This document shows, in pieces, positions 21,838-30,167 of a DNA stretch of 60,685 nt. The translations under genes and the position numbers were made by a program. Every line of letters begins with the position of its first letter. Within the stretch, counting starts at the first letter, position 1. The stretch comes from a virus: positions 1 through 60,685 of the IMG/VR virus record IMGVR_UViG_3300005253_000613. The stretch is one strand, 5' to 3'. Below the pieces are notes generated by a model. It saw nothing but the letters and a program-made list of their open reading frames with translations. It did no database searches and was not told where the DNA came from.

Positions 21838-22005
21838 ATGGGATTAGAATTAGAGAGGGAACTTTTTCCTGAGTTTGGTACTGTTCAACCGATAGAAAAA
21901 GAAGAAAAAGAGATTAGCGAAATCGAAATAGTTGAAATCGAAGTTTGGGAATGTAAGGATATAAAAGAATTTTTAGAACGGTTAGAATCGATGAGAAATG
22001 AATAA
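21838..22005 (+). CDS. Small acidic protein
   Basis: 55 residues, Glu/Ile-rich with a pseudo-repeat ('IEKEEKEISEIEIVEIEVWE'), probably helical. It overlaps the radical-SAM-like gene by 8 nt. Function unknown. Confidence 0.5.
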   Translation: MGLELERELFPEFGTVQPIEKEEKEISEIEIVEIEVWECKDIKEFLERLESMRNE

Positions 22006-22630
22006 AACAAAAATAAACTGGCCAGATTTGGATTACACCTGGAATTCCGTTGTGGGCTGTCGAAGGAATTGTTATTATTGTTATGCAAGGGAACTTAATA
22101 ATCGCTTTAAATTTATTAAAAAGTGGAATAAGCCTCAGTTTTTTGAAGAACGTTTAGAGCAGCCGGGAAAAGTGAAAAAACCAAGTGTGATTTTTGTGGG
22201 TTCAATGTGTGATTTATTCGGGGAATGGGTACCTGATGAGTGGATTGATAAAATAATTGAAGTTTGTAAAATAGAGACACAACATACATATATGTTTTTA
22301 ACTAAAAATCCAATTAGGTATTTTGATTTTCGATTTCCTGAGAACTGTCAACTTGGGGCGACTGTGACAAATCCAAGAACAAGAGAAAATGTTATGATAT
22401 TTGAGGATATACTATATGTTGCTTTTCATTATAAAAATAAAATATTTCTAAGCATAGAACCACTTTTAGGTTCTTTTAAAGATTTCGATTTATCCAAATT
22501 TAATCAAATTATTGTCGGTGCCATGACAGGTAAGAATGCAGTTGTCCCGGAACAGGAATGGATAAAATCAATTCAACATACTAATATACATTTTAAAACA
22601 AACATACATAAATACTTAGGTACAAAATGA
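21998..22630 (+). CDS. Phage Gp37/Gp68 family protein (DUF5131, radical-SAM-like)
   Basis: 210 residues. The start 'KINWPDLDYTWNSVVGC' and the Cys cluster C21-x3-C25-x2-C28 ('GCRRNCYYCYA') match the Gp37/Gp68 family, which carries a radical-SAM-like 4Fe-4S motif. 'IFVGSMCDLFGEWVP' is also typical, although this protein is slightly shorter than usual. The reaction is unknown; nucleotide or DNA-base modification has been suggested for the family. Confidence 0.8.
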   Translation: MNKTKINWPDLDYTWNSVVGCRRNCYYCYARELNNRFKFIKKWNKPQFFEERLEQPGKVKKPSVIFVGSMCDLFGEWVPDEWIDKIIEVCKIETQHTYMFLTKNPIRYFDFRFPENCQLGATVTNPRTRENVMIFEDILYVAFHYKNKIFLSIEPLLGSFKDFDLSKFNQIIVGAMTGKNAVVPEQEWIKSIQHTNIHFKTNIHKYLGTK

Positions 22631-23007
22631 GACCATATAAAGCAAAGAAAAAAGGCACTGATATTTGGCTCTATGGGTGGTATACTTATGACGATCGTAC
22701 GGATACTCATTTCCTTTATGTTTATGACAAAGATAACAATGTATCACATAAATATATCATTGACCCTTCTACCGTTTGCCAACAAATAGGTTTACCAGAT
22801 AACGAAGGCAATGAGATATATGATAAACAAATAATGGAAAGTATACAGTATACGTTTGCTGTAATATGGAATAATGAGGAATCTATATATGAATTGCACC
22901 GCAATAATGGCACGGCATTAGCTGATGCAAGGGATATGGAACTCAATAGATGTGAAAGTATCGGCAACACCATCGATAATCCAGATTTCTTTGGGAGTAA
23001 AGAGTGA
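22627..23007 (+). CDS. YopX-family protein
   Basis: 126 residues. The pattern 'IDPSTVCQQIGLPDNEGNEI' followed by 'FAVIWNNEESIYELH' and the terminal 'SIGNTIDNPDFF' is that of YopX-like phage proteins, which form beta-rich oligomers of unknown role. It overlaps the previous gene by 4 nt. Confidence 0.75.
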   Translation: MRPYKAKKKGTDIWLYGWYTYDDRTDTHFLYVYDKDNNVSHKYIIDPSTVCQQIGLPDNEGNEIYDKQIMESIQYTFAVIWNNEESIYELHRNNGTALADARDMELNRCESIGNTIDNPDFFGSKE

Positions 23008-23222
23008 AACCATATTTATATCTAACTGAAATATCGTATAATTGTCCAAAGTGTGGAACTGTCAATCAAATAGAGTGTTATGATAATCTTGATTTGCACA
23101 TAAAAACAAATTACACCAATTCCATACATGAAACATGCAATAATTGCCATGCTAAAATAGATGTATATTTTGTATTGGAACAAAAAGAGATGATAATAAA
23201 AGAAAAACTCAAGAAAGGTTGA
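23004..23222 (+). CDS. Small zinc-ribbon protein
   Basis: 72 residues with 'CPKC' at 14-17 and 'CNNC' near 45-48, a standard zinc ribbon. It overlaps the YopX-like gene (4 nt). Function unknown. Confidence 0.6.
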   Translation: MKPYLYLTEISYNCPKCGTVNQIECYDNLDLHIKTNYTNSIHETCNNCHAKIDVYFVLEQKEMIIKEKLKKG

Positions 23223-23243
23223 ATTAATATTTAGGAGCTAAAA

Positions 23244-24884
23244 ATGACTAACACAGATAAAGTTTACAGATCGCTTAATCTATCTATGCGGGAATGGACA
23301 ACTGACATCTTTCACGGCATGTCACAATATGATGAACATACTGATCTAAGCAGATCACAATGGAGTGAGGCAATTCAATCAAATATCAGGAATGGGGATA
23401 TAGCAGGATATGATTTAGGTCAGAAAATTGGTAGAGCCTTGAAACTTGATAAAGGAATGTATTTTTTAATTCGCAAAGAGCGGTATGTCGATATTAAAGA
23501 AGAGGATTTGAGTAATGTTGATGAAAATGATTCTATAATATGTAGCTCACCGGAATTGCCTATATATCTTAAAATCATCGGGTTTCCCGAATATGGTTTT
23601 GAATCATTTAATGATATTAAGATTTTCCTCAAAATAATTCCTGAATCCGAATATCAAAATCAGATAGCAGCTAAAAAGCTGAATGAAGAATTCCCCCCTG
23701 AGAAACCAAAGATAATTTACGGCAAAAATAAGCAAACTACAGATGATTTCCCTGAAACGGATTGTGAACTTATAGTTCCGTTTAAACCAACAAAATCATT
23801 CAAGACGAAAATAAAGGTATTGGATATTAAGGAAAACACAGAGCTTAAAGCAGGGGATTATGTGAGGATTAAACAGAATATAGAAGAATTATGTCAAACC
23901 AGTGGTGTTTATTATAACCCATTGATGAAACGAATTAAAATTGGCATCCATAAGGTCAATGACATAGAAGTTGGCAAGTTTTATAGTGAAACTGCTATAA
24001 ATATAAGCAACAAACAATGGGACGTGCCTATATCGGCTATCAAAAAGATAATCAAACTACCAGAACAATTCAAGATAGATGCAGGAGAACAAGGAAAAGA
24101 TGTGCTAAACGAGTTAATTCAATTAGGATATGAGCTTGTGGGTTATCCTTATAAAAAGTTCGAACATATCTTCGTTGACAAAAAAACATATCAGACAAAA
24201 CCGGGTGGGGATAAATTATTCTTTAGCAAACAGGAATACCCTGAACTAAACCTCGCTGAATTCTATACAGAAGTAGGCTTAGAAATGCCAGCAATAACCA
24301 AAGAAGGTAAATTGGCAGGTGAACCTAAATATACAGATGAAGAACGAGAAGAAATGGAAATGTTATATTGTGAAAGCAAGAAAATGAAGTTAAATATTTC
24401 AGACGCAAAAGAATTGTTAAATAAATATCATAATTTCAAAACTTACGTACATGGTGTTGATGATATATACTCATCGGACGACGAATTTACAGCCACAGAT
24501 GTAGAAAAAGAGATAGAATGCCATCCAACAGCTGTACCAGGCAAGGTAACATTAAAGGTGGCACGGTATATTGATGAATTAACAGATGACGAAATGCAAG
24601 AAGCGATATACGGCAAAAGCGGGACTAAGATGGCTGACAAACATCCTCGCCTTGTCGAGAAAATGCAGGCAGATGGATATTTACATGAAGACTTAAAAAA
24701 ATGTGCAACCGAGACTGCTAAGAGGGTATTGGAATCACGTATCGAGCGTTTACCAGATAGATTAGACTATCTAACATCGGCTATAAGAAACAAACTTGAT
24801 AGAAGGGAGGTAATCAAATTTAGTTGGATAGATGATAGGAATTTAATAATCGAAGAATTAAATCAATTAACAGGAGAAAAGTAA
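23244..24884 (+). CDS. Uncharacterised 546-residue protein
   Basis: The longest gene of the accessory region. No catalytic motif is obvious. The middle ('ELKAGDYVRIKQNIEELCQ', about 210) is reminiscent of the KOW/SH3-like barrels of other phage proteins, and the C-terminal 100 residues are helical and charged. AGGAGCT precedes the start. Coding quality is good over the whole length, so it is surely a gene; its role is unknown. Confidence 0.7.
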   Translation: MTNTDKVYRSLNLSMREWTTDIFHGMSQYDEHTDLSRSQWSEAIQSNIRNGDIAGYDLGQKIGRALKLDKGMYFLIRKERYVDIKEEDLSNVDENDSIICSSPELPIYLKIIGFPEYGFESFNDIKIFLKIIPESEYQNQIAAKKLNEEFPPEKPKIIYGKNKQTTDDFPETDCELIVPFKPTKSFKTKIKVLDIKENTELKAGDYVRIKQNIEELCQTSGVYYNPLMKRIKIGIHKVNDIEVGKFYSETAINISNKQWDVPISAIKKIIKLPEQFKIDAGEQGKDVLNELIQLGYELVGYPYKKFEHIFVDKKTYQTKPGGDKLFFSKQEYPELNLAEFYTEVGLEMPAITKEGKLAGEPKYTDEEREEMEMLYCESKKMKLNISDAKELLNKYHNFKTYVHGVDDIYSSDDEFTATDVEKEIECHPTAVPGKVTLKVARYIDELTDDEMQEAIYGKSGTKMADKHPRLVEKMQADGYLHEDLKKCATETAKRVLESRIERLPDRLDYLTSAIRNKLDRREVIKFSWIDDRNLIIEELNQLTGEK

Positions 24885-25027
24885 TGAAAACAGAACAAAT
24901 AATTGATAAAGCAGATACGAAGTATCAATATGAATCAAAATGCTGTGGTGTAAAAGTATATTCGACTGATATACCTTTTTGTCCCAAATGCCATGAATGG
25001 TGTAAATTAATTAAAATTGAGAAGTAA
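24884..25027 (+). CDS. Small zinc-ribbon peptide
   Basis: 47 residues. 'KCCGVKV' and 'FCPKCHEWC' provide the Cys pairs of a compact ribbon. The start codon shares a base with the preceding stop. Confidence 0.5.
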   Translation: MKTEQIIDKADTKYQYESKCCGVKVYSTDIPFCPKCHEWCKLIKIEK

Positions 25028-25030
25028 GCA

Positions 25031-25297
25031 ATGAGTAAATTCATAGAAGAAATCGTAACCTCAATTAAAAGTGAACCATTGTCATGGGAAGATAATGATG
25101 GTGGAGAGTTGGTCAACAGATCAAAAGGTGTTTTGTTATTGCAATATGGGAATGGTGTGCTATTGTCTTGTATTAATGTATTAATTAATGGTAAAGAAAC
25201 ACCCACAACATATTTTGATGGGATGAAACTTGAACATGCTATAAAGAAATGGTATAAAGGCATAGGATTGGAGCATTTACGGGGGAAGACAAGATGA
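25031..25297 (+). CDS. Uncharacterised small protein
   Basis: 88 residues, soluble, 'WEDNDGGELVNRSKGVLLLQ' in the middle. No family recognised. GAAGTAAGC precedes the start. Confidence 0.5.
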   Translation: MSKFIEEIVTSIKSEPLSWEDNDGGELVNRSKGVLLLQYGNGVLLSCINVLINGKETPTTYFDGMKLEHAIKKWYKGIGLEHLRGKTR

Positions 25298-25421
25298 AGA
25301 AACTTTCTTGCGGTTTTGTGATCAAAATTGTGAAGTTCAATACGATCACAAATATAGATTGCCAGATAATTATGAAAGATGCCCACATCAAATAATGAAA
25401 GATGAAACAACAAGTATTTAA
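25294..25421 (+). pseudogene. Probably frameshifted small Cys-containing gene
   Basis: The ATG at 25294 (overlapping the previous TGA) gives only 33 codons. The frame one base over is protein-like ('LRFCDQNCEVQYDHKYRLPD', then 'NYERCPHQ') to the TAA at 25419-25421, but it has no start. A one-base change in the 'CTTTCTTG' stretch would join them. Indel mutation or sequencing error are both possible. Confidence 0.4.
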
Positions 25422-25501
25422 ATAAATGTTTTATATATAAAATCACCGAGCGAATATTAACGAATAATTTGATATTAAACTCAACAACTAAAGGATTAAT
25501 T

Positions 25502-25723
25502 ATGGAATTAAAAATCAAACTACCTGACCATTATAAATTAATTGATATTGGAGATTGGGTAACTATAAGAGGCAAAGGTATTAAGCAAACTCAAATAATG
25601 GATATAACACCTTTGTATGCTATTTTAAATGACAACAAAGAACTCGAATTATATTATCATAGTGAGTTAGCGCTTAGAAGAAAAGAATCTGCATACGAAC
25701 GATCAAAAAGATTAAGCCCATAA
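25502..25723 (+). CDS. Uncharacterised small protein
   Basis: 73 residues from the ATG at 25502; an earlier start at 25469 gives an unlikely leader. Beta-rich ('IDIGDWVTIRGKGIKQTQIM') with a basic C-terminus. No family recognised. Confidence 0.5.
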   Translation: MELKIKLPDHYKLIDIGDWVTIRGKGIKQTQIMDITPLYAILNDNKELELYYHSELALRRKESAYERSKRLSP

Positions 25724-25762
25724 TTTGATATTAAACTATTTATTTATAAATTACATATAAAG

Positions 25763-26434
25763 ATGAAGACTATTTTACATATCGTTGGTGCGGGTGGCTT
25801 CGCAAAAGAAGTAATCCAAATGATAGAAAGCCAGAACCATTTAGATATGGTTTATTATTCAAGAAACGAGGAAATTAAAATATCCGGTTTATATATAGAC
25901 CAAGAATGCCTCACAGACAAGGCTCAATACATGGGCATCCCAATATGGGACATAGCCTCTTTGCCTAAATTTAACGAATCATCAAGAACGATAATAGCGA
26001 TTGGCAATTCTAAGGCAAGGAAGCGGATAGTTGAGGAAGTATTGCCAAGAGACATGAATTATTATTGTATCATATCTTCTGATATTAACATTAAGGATTT
26101 TGGGACCAACTTAAATTCACCTGGGACAATCATAGCGAGAGGAAATTTATTTACAACAGAGATAGAAATAGGCAAGCATTCGATTATTAATCCCGGTTGC
26201 ACTATCGGGCACGATGTAAAGATAGGCAATTATTGCACTATATCACCTGGTTGTAATATATCAGGGAATGTAAAGATAGGCGAATGTGTAGAAATCGGAA
26301 CGAATACCTGCATCCGGGAAAATATTTCGATTTGTGATGATGTAATAATTGGGATGGGTTCAGTAGTTGTTAAAGATATATATAGATCAGGTATATATTA
26401 CGGGAATCCAGCCAAAGAGAAAGATTATAACTAA
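25763..26434 (+). CDS. NeuD/PglD-like sugar O- or N-acetyltransferase (hexapeptide repeat)
   Basis: 223 residues. An N-terminal Rossmann-like nucleotide-sugar binding part ('LHIVGAGGFAKEVIQMIESQ') is followed, from about residue 125, by left-handed beta-helix hexapeptide repeats ('IGKHSIINPGCTIGHDVKIG', then 'IGEC...IGTN...IGMG') and 'YYGNPAKEK'. Enzymes of this type acetylate sugars such as sialic acid or bacillosamine precursors. In a phage it may alter host surface glycans (serotype change, exclusion) or decorate virions. No other sugar genes adjoin it. Confidence 0.8.
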   Translation: MKTILHIVGAGGFAKEVIQMIESQNHLDMVYYSRNEEIKISGLYIDQECLTDKAQYMGIPIWDIASLPKFNESSRTIIAIGNSKARKRIVEEVLPRDMNYYCIISSDINIKDFGTNLNSPGTIIARGNLFTTEIEIGKHSIINPGCTIGHDVKIGNYCTISPGCNISGNVKIGECVEIGTNTCIRENISICDDVIIGMGSVVVKDIYRSGIYYGNPAKEKDYN

Positions 26435-26463
26435 CTATATTCTATTAAACAGAGGAGGCTATC

Positions 26464-26988
26464 ATGCCAGTAATGCAAAGAGACATAGACAACTTACAGC
26501 GTCAGATTACAGTTTTACAAGATCAAATGGAAGTTCGGCCGACAAATGGCGGCGACGACTGTTCTGAAATCAAGTTGCCTCAAACACAATCCGAAAGTTT
26601 GGAGGTATTGGGAGATATTACCTTAACTGGGGTAGTAAATGGAGTTGATGTGACTGATTTACAGCGTCAGATCACAGCGGTTGAAACTAAAATGGATAAA
26701 TGCAAAGCAGAGGGGAACTATGATTTAATTGAGGTAAAAGCGGAATTACGCAAGAATTTTGAGAAGATAGCTGGGTTCACAACGGCTACAATACAAAGGA
26801 TGAAGAATATTGAGGCGGATATTGTCTTTTTAAAGACAATGAAACATACAGATAGTCAGGAAAAAACAAGAAAGACGAAAGAAGCTATTAAAGCGGACAA
26901 GTTACAAAGGGAGAATAGAATGGGACAACTGTCAAAGAAATCAGCACCCATTTCGGTAGGCAGTCTAAAAAAGGCTAAGAAGAAATAA
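26464..26988 (+). CDS. Coiled-coil protein with duplicated heptad segment
   Basis: 174 residues behind a very strong ribosome-binding site (AGAGGAGG). 'NLQRQITVLQDQM' (about 9-21) recurs as 'DLQRQITAVETKM' (about 67-79). Both are probable trimeric coiled coils, separated by a short beta segment. The C-terminus is lysine-rich. A structural role such as a fibre stem or assembly factor is plausible, though the gene lies outside the late block. Confidence 0.55.
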   Translation: MPVMQRDIDNLQRQITVLQDQMEVRPTNGGDDCSEIKLPQTQSESLEVLGDITLTGVVNGVDVTDLQRQITAVETKMDKCKAEGNYDLIEVKAELRKNFEKIAGFTTATIQRMKNIEADIVFLKTMKHTDSQEKTRKTKEAIKADKLQRENRMGQLSKKSAPISVGSLKKAKKK

Positions 26989-27071
26989 TGCCAACGTTGA
27001 CAGAAGATATTCGTAGAGGTGTATCATTCCAACATATGAATACAAATGTCCTTTATGCAACACAACATTAA
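26988..27071 (+). CDS. Short peptide overlapping the zinc-ribbon gene
   Basis: 27 codons starting in an ATGA-type overlap with the previous stop ('MPTLTEDIRRGVSF...'). It overlaps the FmdB-like frame at 27026 in a different phase. It may be only the 5' part of that gene, separated from it by a frameshift. Confidence 0.3.
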   Translation: MPTLTEDIRRGVSFQHMNTNVLYATQH

Positions 27072-27211
27072 TAAAGGACGAGCCGATAAACCGGGTAAGG
27101 TTGACACGCTGTCCGAAATGTCCTGGCAGGTTAAAAATTGTCATTCAGCGTACTTTCATTGATTTGAGGGGGGAAGGCTGGACTGAGAAGAGTTATAGCA
27201 AGGCTAAATAG
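27026..27211 (+). CDS. FmdB-like zinc-ribbon protein (ATT start or frameshifted)
   Basis: 61 codons. 'PTYEYKCPLC' and 'TRCPKCPG' match the beginning of FmdB-type zinc-ribbon proteins, which normally start Met-Pro-x-Tyr-Glu-Tyr. Here the expected start codon is ATT, with AGAGGTG four bases upstream. An in-frame stop lies further upstream. Either a rare ATT start or a frameshift from the ATG at 26988 must be used. Confidence 0.5.
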   Translation: MPTYEYKCPLCNTTLIKDEPINRVRLTRCPKCPGRLKIVIQRTFIDLRGEGWTEKSYSKAK

Positions 27212-27281
27212 CAATTTGCAACGAGCGTATTAAATAATGTGTCTTTTGATAGTCTCTCACAGCAACCAATTGGGCACAAAA

Positions 27282-27313
27282 AAGGCAGGGTTTAGTCGCC
27301 CTGCCTTGATTTT
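27282..27313 (-). terminator. Bidirectional intrinsic terminator
   Basis: AAGGCAGGG (27282-27290) pairs over 9 bp with CCCTGCCTT (27299-27307), with an 8-nt loop. On the minus strand it is followed by TTTTTTGTG, a good U-tract; on the plus strand by GATTTTGATT. It separates the converging rightward 26-27 kb genes and the leftward 27.3-31.7 kb operon. Confidence 0.85.
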
Positions 27314-27334
27314 GATTATATATAATTGTAGAAC

Positions 27335-27451
27335 TCACACCTCCTCTAAACTATTAATATTATCATAATGCTCGGCGAATGAATGAATTGCACTTTCGAA
27401 TGATTCCTCAGAAAAAATAAAACCAAGAATGAAACTTGCTAAATCTTTCAT
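27335..27451 (-). CDS. Small acidic peptide
   Basis: 38 residues ('MKDLASFILGFIFSEESFES...'), last gene of the leftward operon, ending 22 nt before the terminator. Its ATG overlaps the stop of the next frame (ATGA). It may be the second half of one gene with 27448-27528. Confidence 0.4.
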   Translation of the reverse strand: MKDLASFILGFIFSEESFESAIHSFAEHYDNINSLEEV

Positions 27452-27528
27452 TTTTTGATCGTCAACTGATTCATCGTCTCGTTATTGTCCTGTCGTGTAC
27501 CAACAGGTATTTCTTTTGGAATACTCAT
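27448..27528 (-). CDS. Very short peptide
   Basis: 26 residues starting 'MSIPKEIPVGTRQDNNE'. Coupled by an ATGA overlap to the next small frame. One base change would fuse both into a protein of about 65 residues. Confidence 0.3.
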   Translation of the reverse strand: MSIPKEIPVGTRQDNNETMNQLTIKK

Positions 27529-27538
27529 AATAAACACC

Positions 27539-27793
27539 TTAAATATTAGACTGAAAAAATATTTCAAGTTCATCAATAAATTCATCGTTACTTACAACCG
27601 GCATATTAACACTTTCGAATTCATCGGTAAGCACAACAGCGAAATTATACATTCCTTCTTCACCTTGATTTTTTAGGATAAAGTATAATTTATTAGGCGA
27701 ATCATGTTCTTTTAACATCTCAAGCGTAATAGCTCTTGCTATCGCATAGTGTGTGCGTTGCCAGGAATCAAAACCATTTGCAAATTCTTTCAT
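27539..27793 (-). CDS. Uncharacterised small protein
   Basis: 84 residues from the ATG at 27793, which overlaps the upstream stop (ATGA); an earlier Met at 27814 is less likely. Soluble, acidic. No family recognised. Confidence 0.5.
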   Translation of the reverse strand: MKEFANGFDSWQRTHYAIARAITLEMLKEHDSPNKLYFILKNQGEEGMYNFAVVLTDEFESVNMPVVSNDEFIDELEIFFQSNI

Positions 27794-28452
27794 TTCGTCT
27801 CCGGATCTTGACAATGACTTAATTTACCATCTGAATTAATTGAATATTCCAGACCGTAGCCGAATAATTTCTGGCAAACGAGTTTACCGTCTAACCAGTC
27901 TTTATCATCACCATCTGTACTAATTACAACATCTTCGCCAAAGAAATGCTTGAAAGCAATTAGGCAAGCCGTAACAGTGAGATCGTAAGGCTTGTAAGCA
28001 GTTTTGCAAAAAGCAAAAAGGAGTTCTTGATTTCTTACTTTAGCGAATTCTCTTGAAAGATCATCTGGCGGAACAATCTTTTCAATATACATTGTTTCGT
28101 GGTCTCCTTCCCCCAAACCGGTACCATTATTGATTGGTGCGGTACGTTTAGCGAGTGTTTTACCGGCGAACCAGTCACCATCAACTTTAGATGTGCAAGG
28201 GTCAGCCAGAACATCAACTAACCCTGCATATTCAGAAGGCCAAGCGATACCAAGCGGTTCATTTGTAGTCCATTCTCCAACGGGCTGTACATCAGAGCCG
28301 TTAAAAAACACAGTGTTCTTATCAGAATCATTGTCAATTTTAATACCTAACCGCTCTGATTCAGCGATAATCTTTTCAGTAGCGTCTGCAAATTCAGCAA
28401 ACTTAGCGTCGTCTAATTCTGGTTTACGGTACCAGTAATGAGTGTAACCCAT
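27790..28452 (-). CDS. Conserved 'MGYTHYWYR' family protein
   Basis: 220 residues. The invariant opening 'MGYTHYWYR' and the later 'FCKTAYKPYDLTVTACLIAF' identify a protein family found in many phages and bacteria, without assigned function. The largest gene of the leftward 27-31.7 kb operon. Confidence 0.7.
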   Translation of the reverse strand: MGYTHYWYRKPELDDAKFAEFADATEKIIAESERLGIKIDNDSDKNTVFFNGSDVQPVGEWTTNEPLGIAWPSEYAGLVDVLADPCTSKVDGDWFAGKTLAKRTAPINNGTGLGEGDHETMYIEKIVPPDDLSREFAKVRNQELLFAFCKTAYKPYDLTVTACLIAFKHFFGEDVVISTDGDDKDWLDGKLVCQKLFGYGLEYSINSDGKLSHCQDPETK

Positions 28453-28480
28453 AATATCTCCTATTGAGTGTGAGTAAAAG

Positions 28481-28669
28481 TTAGTTCTTTAATTCGTCGG
28501 GGTATTCACCGATAAGCCAATAAGAATTATCATCATCATCGGCAATAAACTCCCACCAGCAGCCGTAATAATCAATATTATAGTTACCTGTTAGTGTGCC
28601 GGTTTTAGGTATATTATCAATTCTCATACCTTGTTCGGCATCAACGAATCCCTTATTTTGCTGTTCCAT
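28481..28669 (-). CDS. Small acidic protein
   Basis: 62 residues with 'EFIADDDDNSYWLIGEYPDEL' at the end, a pattern also seen in 30494-30697 ('VWNIDEYPHELS'), so the two may be distant relatives. AGAGGTG lies upstream of the start. Confidence 0.5.
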   Translation of the reverse strand: MEQQNKGFVDAEQGMRIDNIPKTGTLTGNYNIDYYGCWWEFIADDDDNSYWLIGEYPDELKN

Positions 28670-28700
28670 TTTACACCTCTTTTAAAAAGTGAGTTAAAAA

Positions 28701-28949
28701 TCAATTATATCTATACTTAATAAAACTTCTTATATCTGCTATAAGTTCCTTAACGTCACTGGTAAATTGTTCCTTAGAATCCTTCAATATAACGTCAGGT
28801 TTAGACTTATACTCAATGATAAATCCCAAAGACTTTTCAATTTGTTCCAGCGTCTTTATAATATCTATCCTCAAAGGAACAGAATCTTTGTTTTTCAAAG
28901 TTGCTTCGAGCGTGTTGAGTGAAGCGTGTATTTTAGTTAGGTTGTTCAT
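28701..28949 (-). CDS. Uncharacterised helical small protein
   Basis: 82 residues from the ATG at 28949; an upstream TTG at 29003 would overlap the previous gene. Helical throughout. No family recognised. Confidence 0.45.
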   Translation of the reverse strand: MNNLTKIHASLNTLEATLKNKDSVPLRIDIIKTLEQIEKSLGFIIEYKSKPDVILKDSKEQFTSDVKELIADIRSFIKYRYN

Positions 28950-28990
28950 ATTATATTTTAATAGTGAGAAGTCTGTATTGAGGAAATTAT

Positions 28991-29203
28991 TTATAAATTC
29001 CAACTCATATAATCAAGTTCAATCAATGCTTTTTTAACATCAAAAGAAGATTGGATACCATTAGCTTTCATAATGCCATAATATTCATACATTCCCAGCC
29101 CATCAATGCCAAAGTTATCCAAAATCCAATTAACTTTCCAAGCGAGTATATCGTCACTTTCTAACCAGTCTTTCAACCTATTTGTTGTTATGCGATATTT
29201 CAT
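28991..29203 (-). CDS. Uncharacterised small protein
   Basis: 70 residues. The second Met (29203) is chosen because AAGGA lies 7 nt upstream and the codon overlaps the preceding stop (ATGA). Helical, soluble. No family recognised. Confidence 0.45.
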   Translation of the reverse strand: MKYRITTNRLKDWLESDDILAWKVNWILDNFGIDGLGMYEYYGIMKANGIQSSFDVKKALIELDYMSWNL

Positions 29204-29415
29204 AAACATTTCCTTGCTTGATAAATAAAACCATTAATCCCTTGTGCTTCGACTTCACCAAATTCTGATTTGAATTCTACAAAATACGGTATGCGATCTT
29301 GTTTATCTCCCGTATTTTCTACAATATCAACAATTACAACCCGGCCGTGACAATCATGTTCATAATGAGTATTAATTCTTATGTGATGCACCATAGAATA
29401 GACAATATTATTCAT
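29200..29415 (-). CDS. Uncharacterised small protein
   Basis: 71 residues, His-rich at the N-terminus ('MVHHIRINTHYEHDCHG'), beta-rich. ATGA overlaps on both sides fix its limits well. Confidence 0.5.
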   Translation of the reverse strand: MNNIVYSMVHHIRINTHYEHDCHGRVVIVDIVENTGDKQDRIPYFVEFKSEFGEVEAQGINGFIYQARKCL

Positions 29416-29501
29416 ATCAAACTCTTGTTAATATATTCAACAAACTCAATTTCAGGAATGCAGCCAGGATTTGAATTTGAGCAACGCCGTCCGTTCTGCA
29501 T
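29412..29501 (-). CDS. Short peptide
   Basis: 29 residues ('MQNGRRCSNSNPGCIPEIEF...'), with two Cys. Its TGA overlaps the ATG of the next gene, which supports coupled translation. Confidence 0.35.
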   Translation of the reverse strand: MQNGRRCSNSNPGCIPEIEFVEYINKSLI

Positions 29502-29513
29502 TCTTTTAGTTAT

Positions 29514-29612
29514 TTATGTATAAGTTCCAGTTTGTCTTATTGTTAATTCCGCATCTCCGTCTGTTTTATGATAGTATAATTTTATACTCCCTTCTAATGT
29601 GCCGTTTTTCAT
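29514..29612 (-). CDS. Short peptide
   Basis: 32 residues ('MKNGTLEGSIKLYYHKTDGD...'), beta-like. GGAGTTTGAA lies directly upstream, a good ribosome-binding site. Confidence 0.45.
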   Translation of the reverse strand: MKNGTLEGSIKLYYHKTDGDAELTIRQTGTYT

Positions 29613-29613
29613 T

Positions 29614-29955
29614 TCAAACTCCTTTTGTGCAAAGTGACTGATCTAAAACAGAGGTTGTAGTTTCTGATATGAATTTATCTACTTCACAGCTACCATCAGA
29701 ATAAACCGCTGAGAAATATAACGTAGCTTCCGTTATTTCATCGCAACCATACCCACCATCATTAACACAACGGTTAAGTATTTCTTCAGTTATTAATTGT
29801 TCCAAGTCAAGCGTTGACGGTGTAATCATAACACCGATAACAGAGCCATCATATAATTTAATTGTGGCTTGGCCCTCAACTTTTATCTTGGTTAATTCCA
29901 ATGTTATTGATTTAGCCACCTCATTCAATCCGAGTTCTTTTCTCAAGTCTTTCAT
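29614..29955 (-). CDS. Uncharacterised protein
   Basis: 113 residues from the Met at 29955 ('MKDLRKELGLNEVAKSI'), with AAGGAAAC upstream; an in-frame Met at 30000 is less likely as it overlaps the preceding gene. Mixed alpha/beta. No family recognised. Confidence 0.5.
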   Translation of the reverse strand: MKDLRKELGLNEVAKSITLELTKIKVEGQATIKLYDGSVIGVMITPSTLDLEQLITEEILNRCVNDGGYGCDEITEATLYFSAVYSDGSCEVDKFISETTTSVLDQSLCTKGV

Positions 29956-29989
29956 AATAGTTTCCTTATAAGTGAGTGTATAAAAATAA

Positions 29990-30157
29990 TCAGTCTTCAA
30001 CTCCAGTCAATCTATGTGCATTAGCCACAATAGTTATAGCAGTACACACAATCCCTATGAAGCTAAAAAACAGCATGTTCATATTGACATTTACCGAATA
30101 GTAAATGAATACGAGCGTAAGAATCGTTAAGATCAGTAGTAATTTTGGCAAGTTCAT
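29990..30157 (-). CDS. Small two-helix membrane protein
   Basis: 55 residues with hydrophobic helices at about 4-20 and 27-47. Compact, well placed between genes. Function unknown. Confidence 0.5.
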   Translation of the reverse strand: MNLPKLLLILTILTLVFIYYSVNVNMNMLFFSFIGIVCTAITIVANAHRLTGVED

Positions 30158-30167
30158 AATAGCACCT

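Noticed and set aside
24925-25518. 197-codon antisense frame
   Set aside because: It lies opposite several small genes in an operon with good ribosome-binding sites; its sequence resembles no protein.
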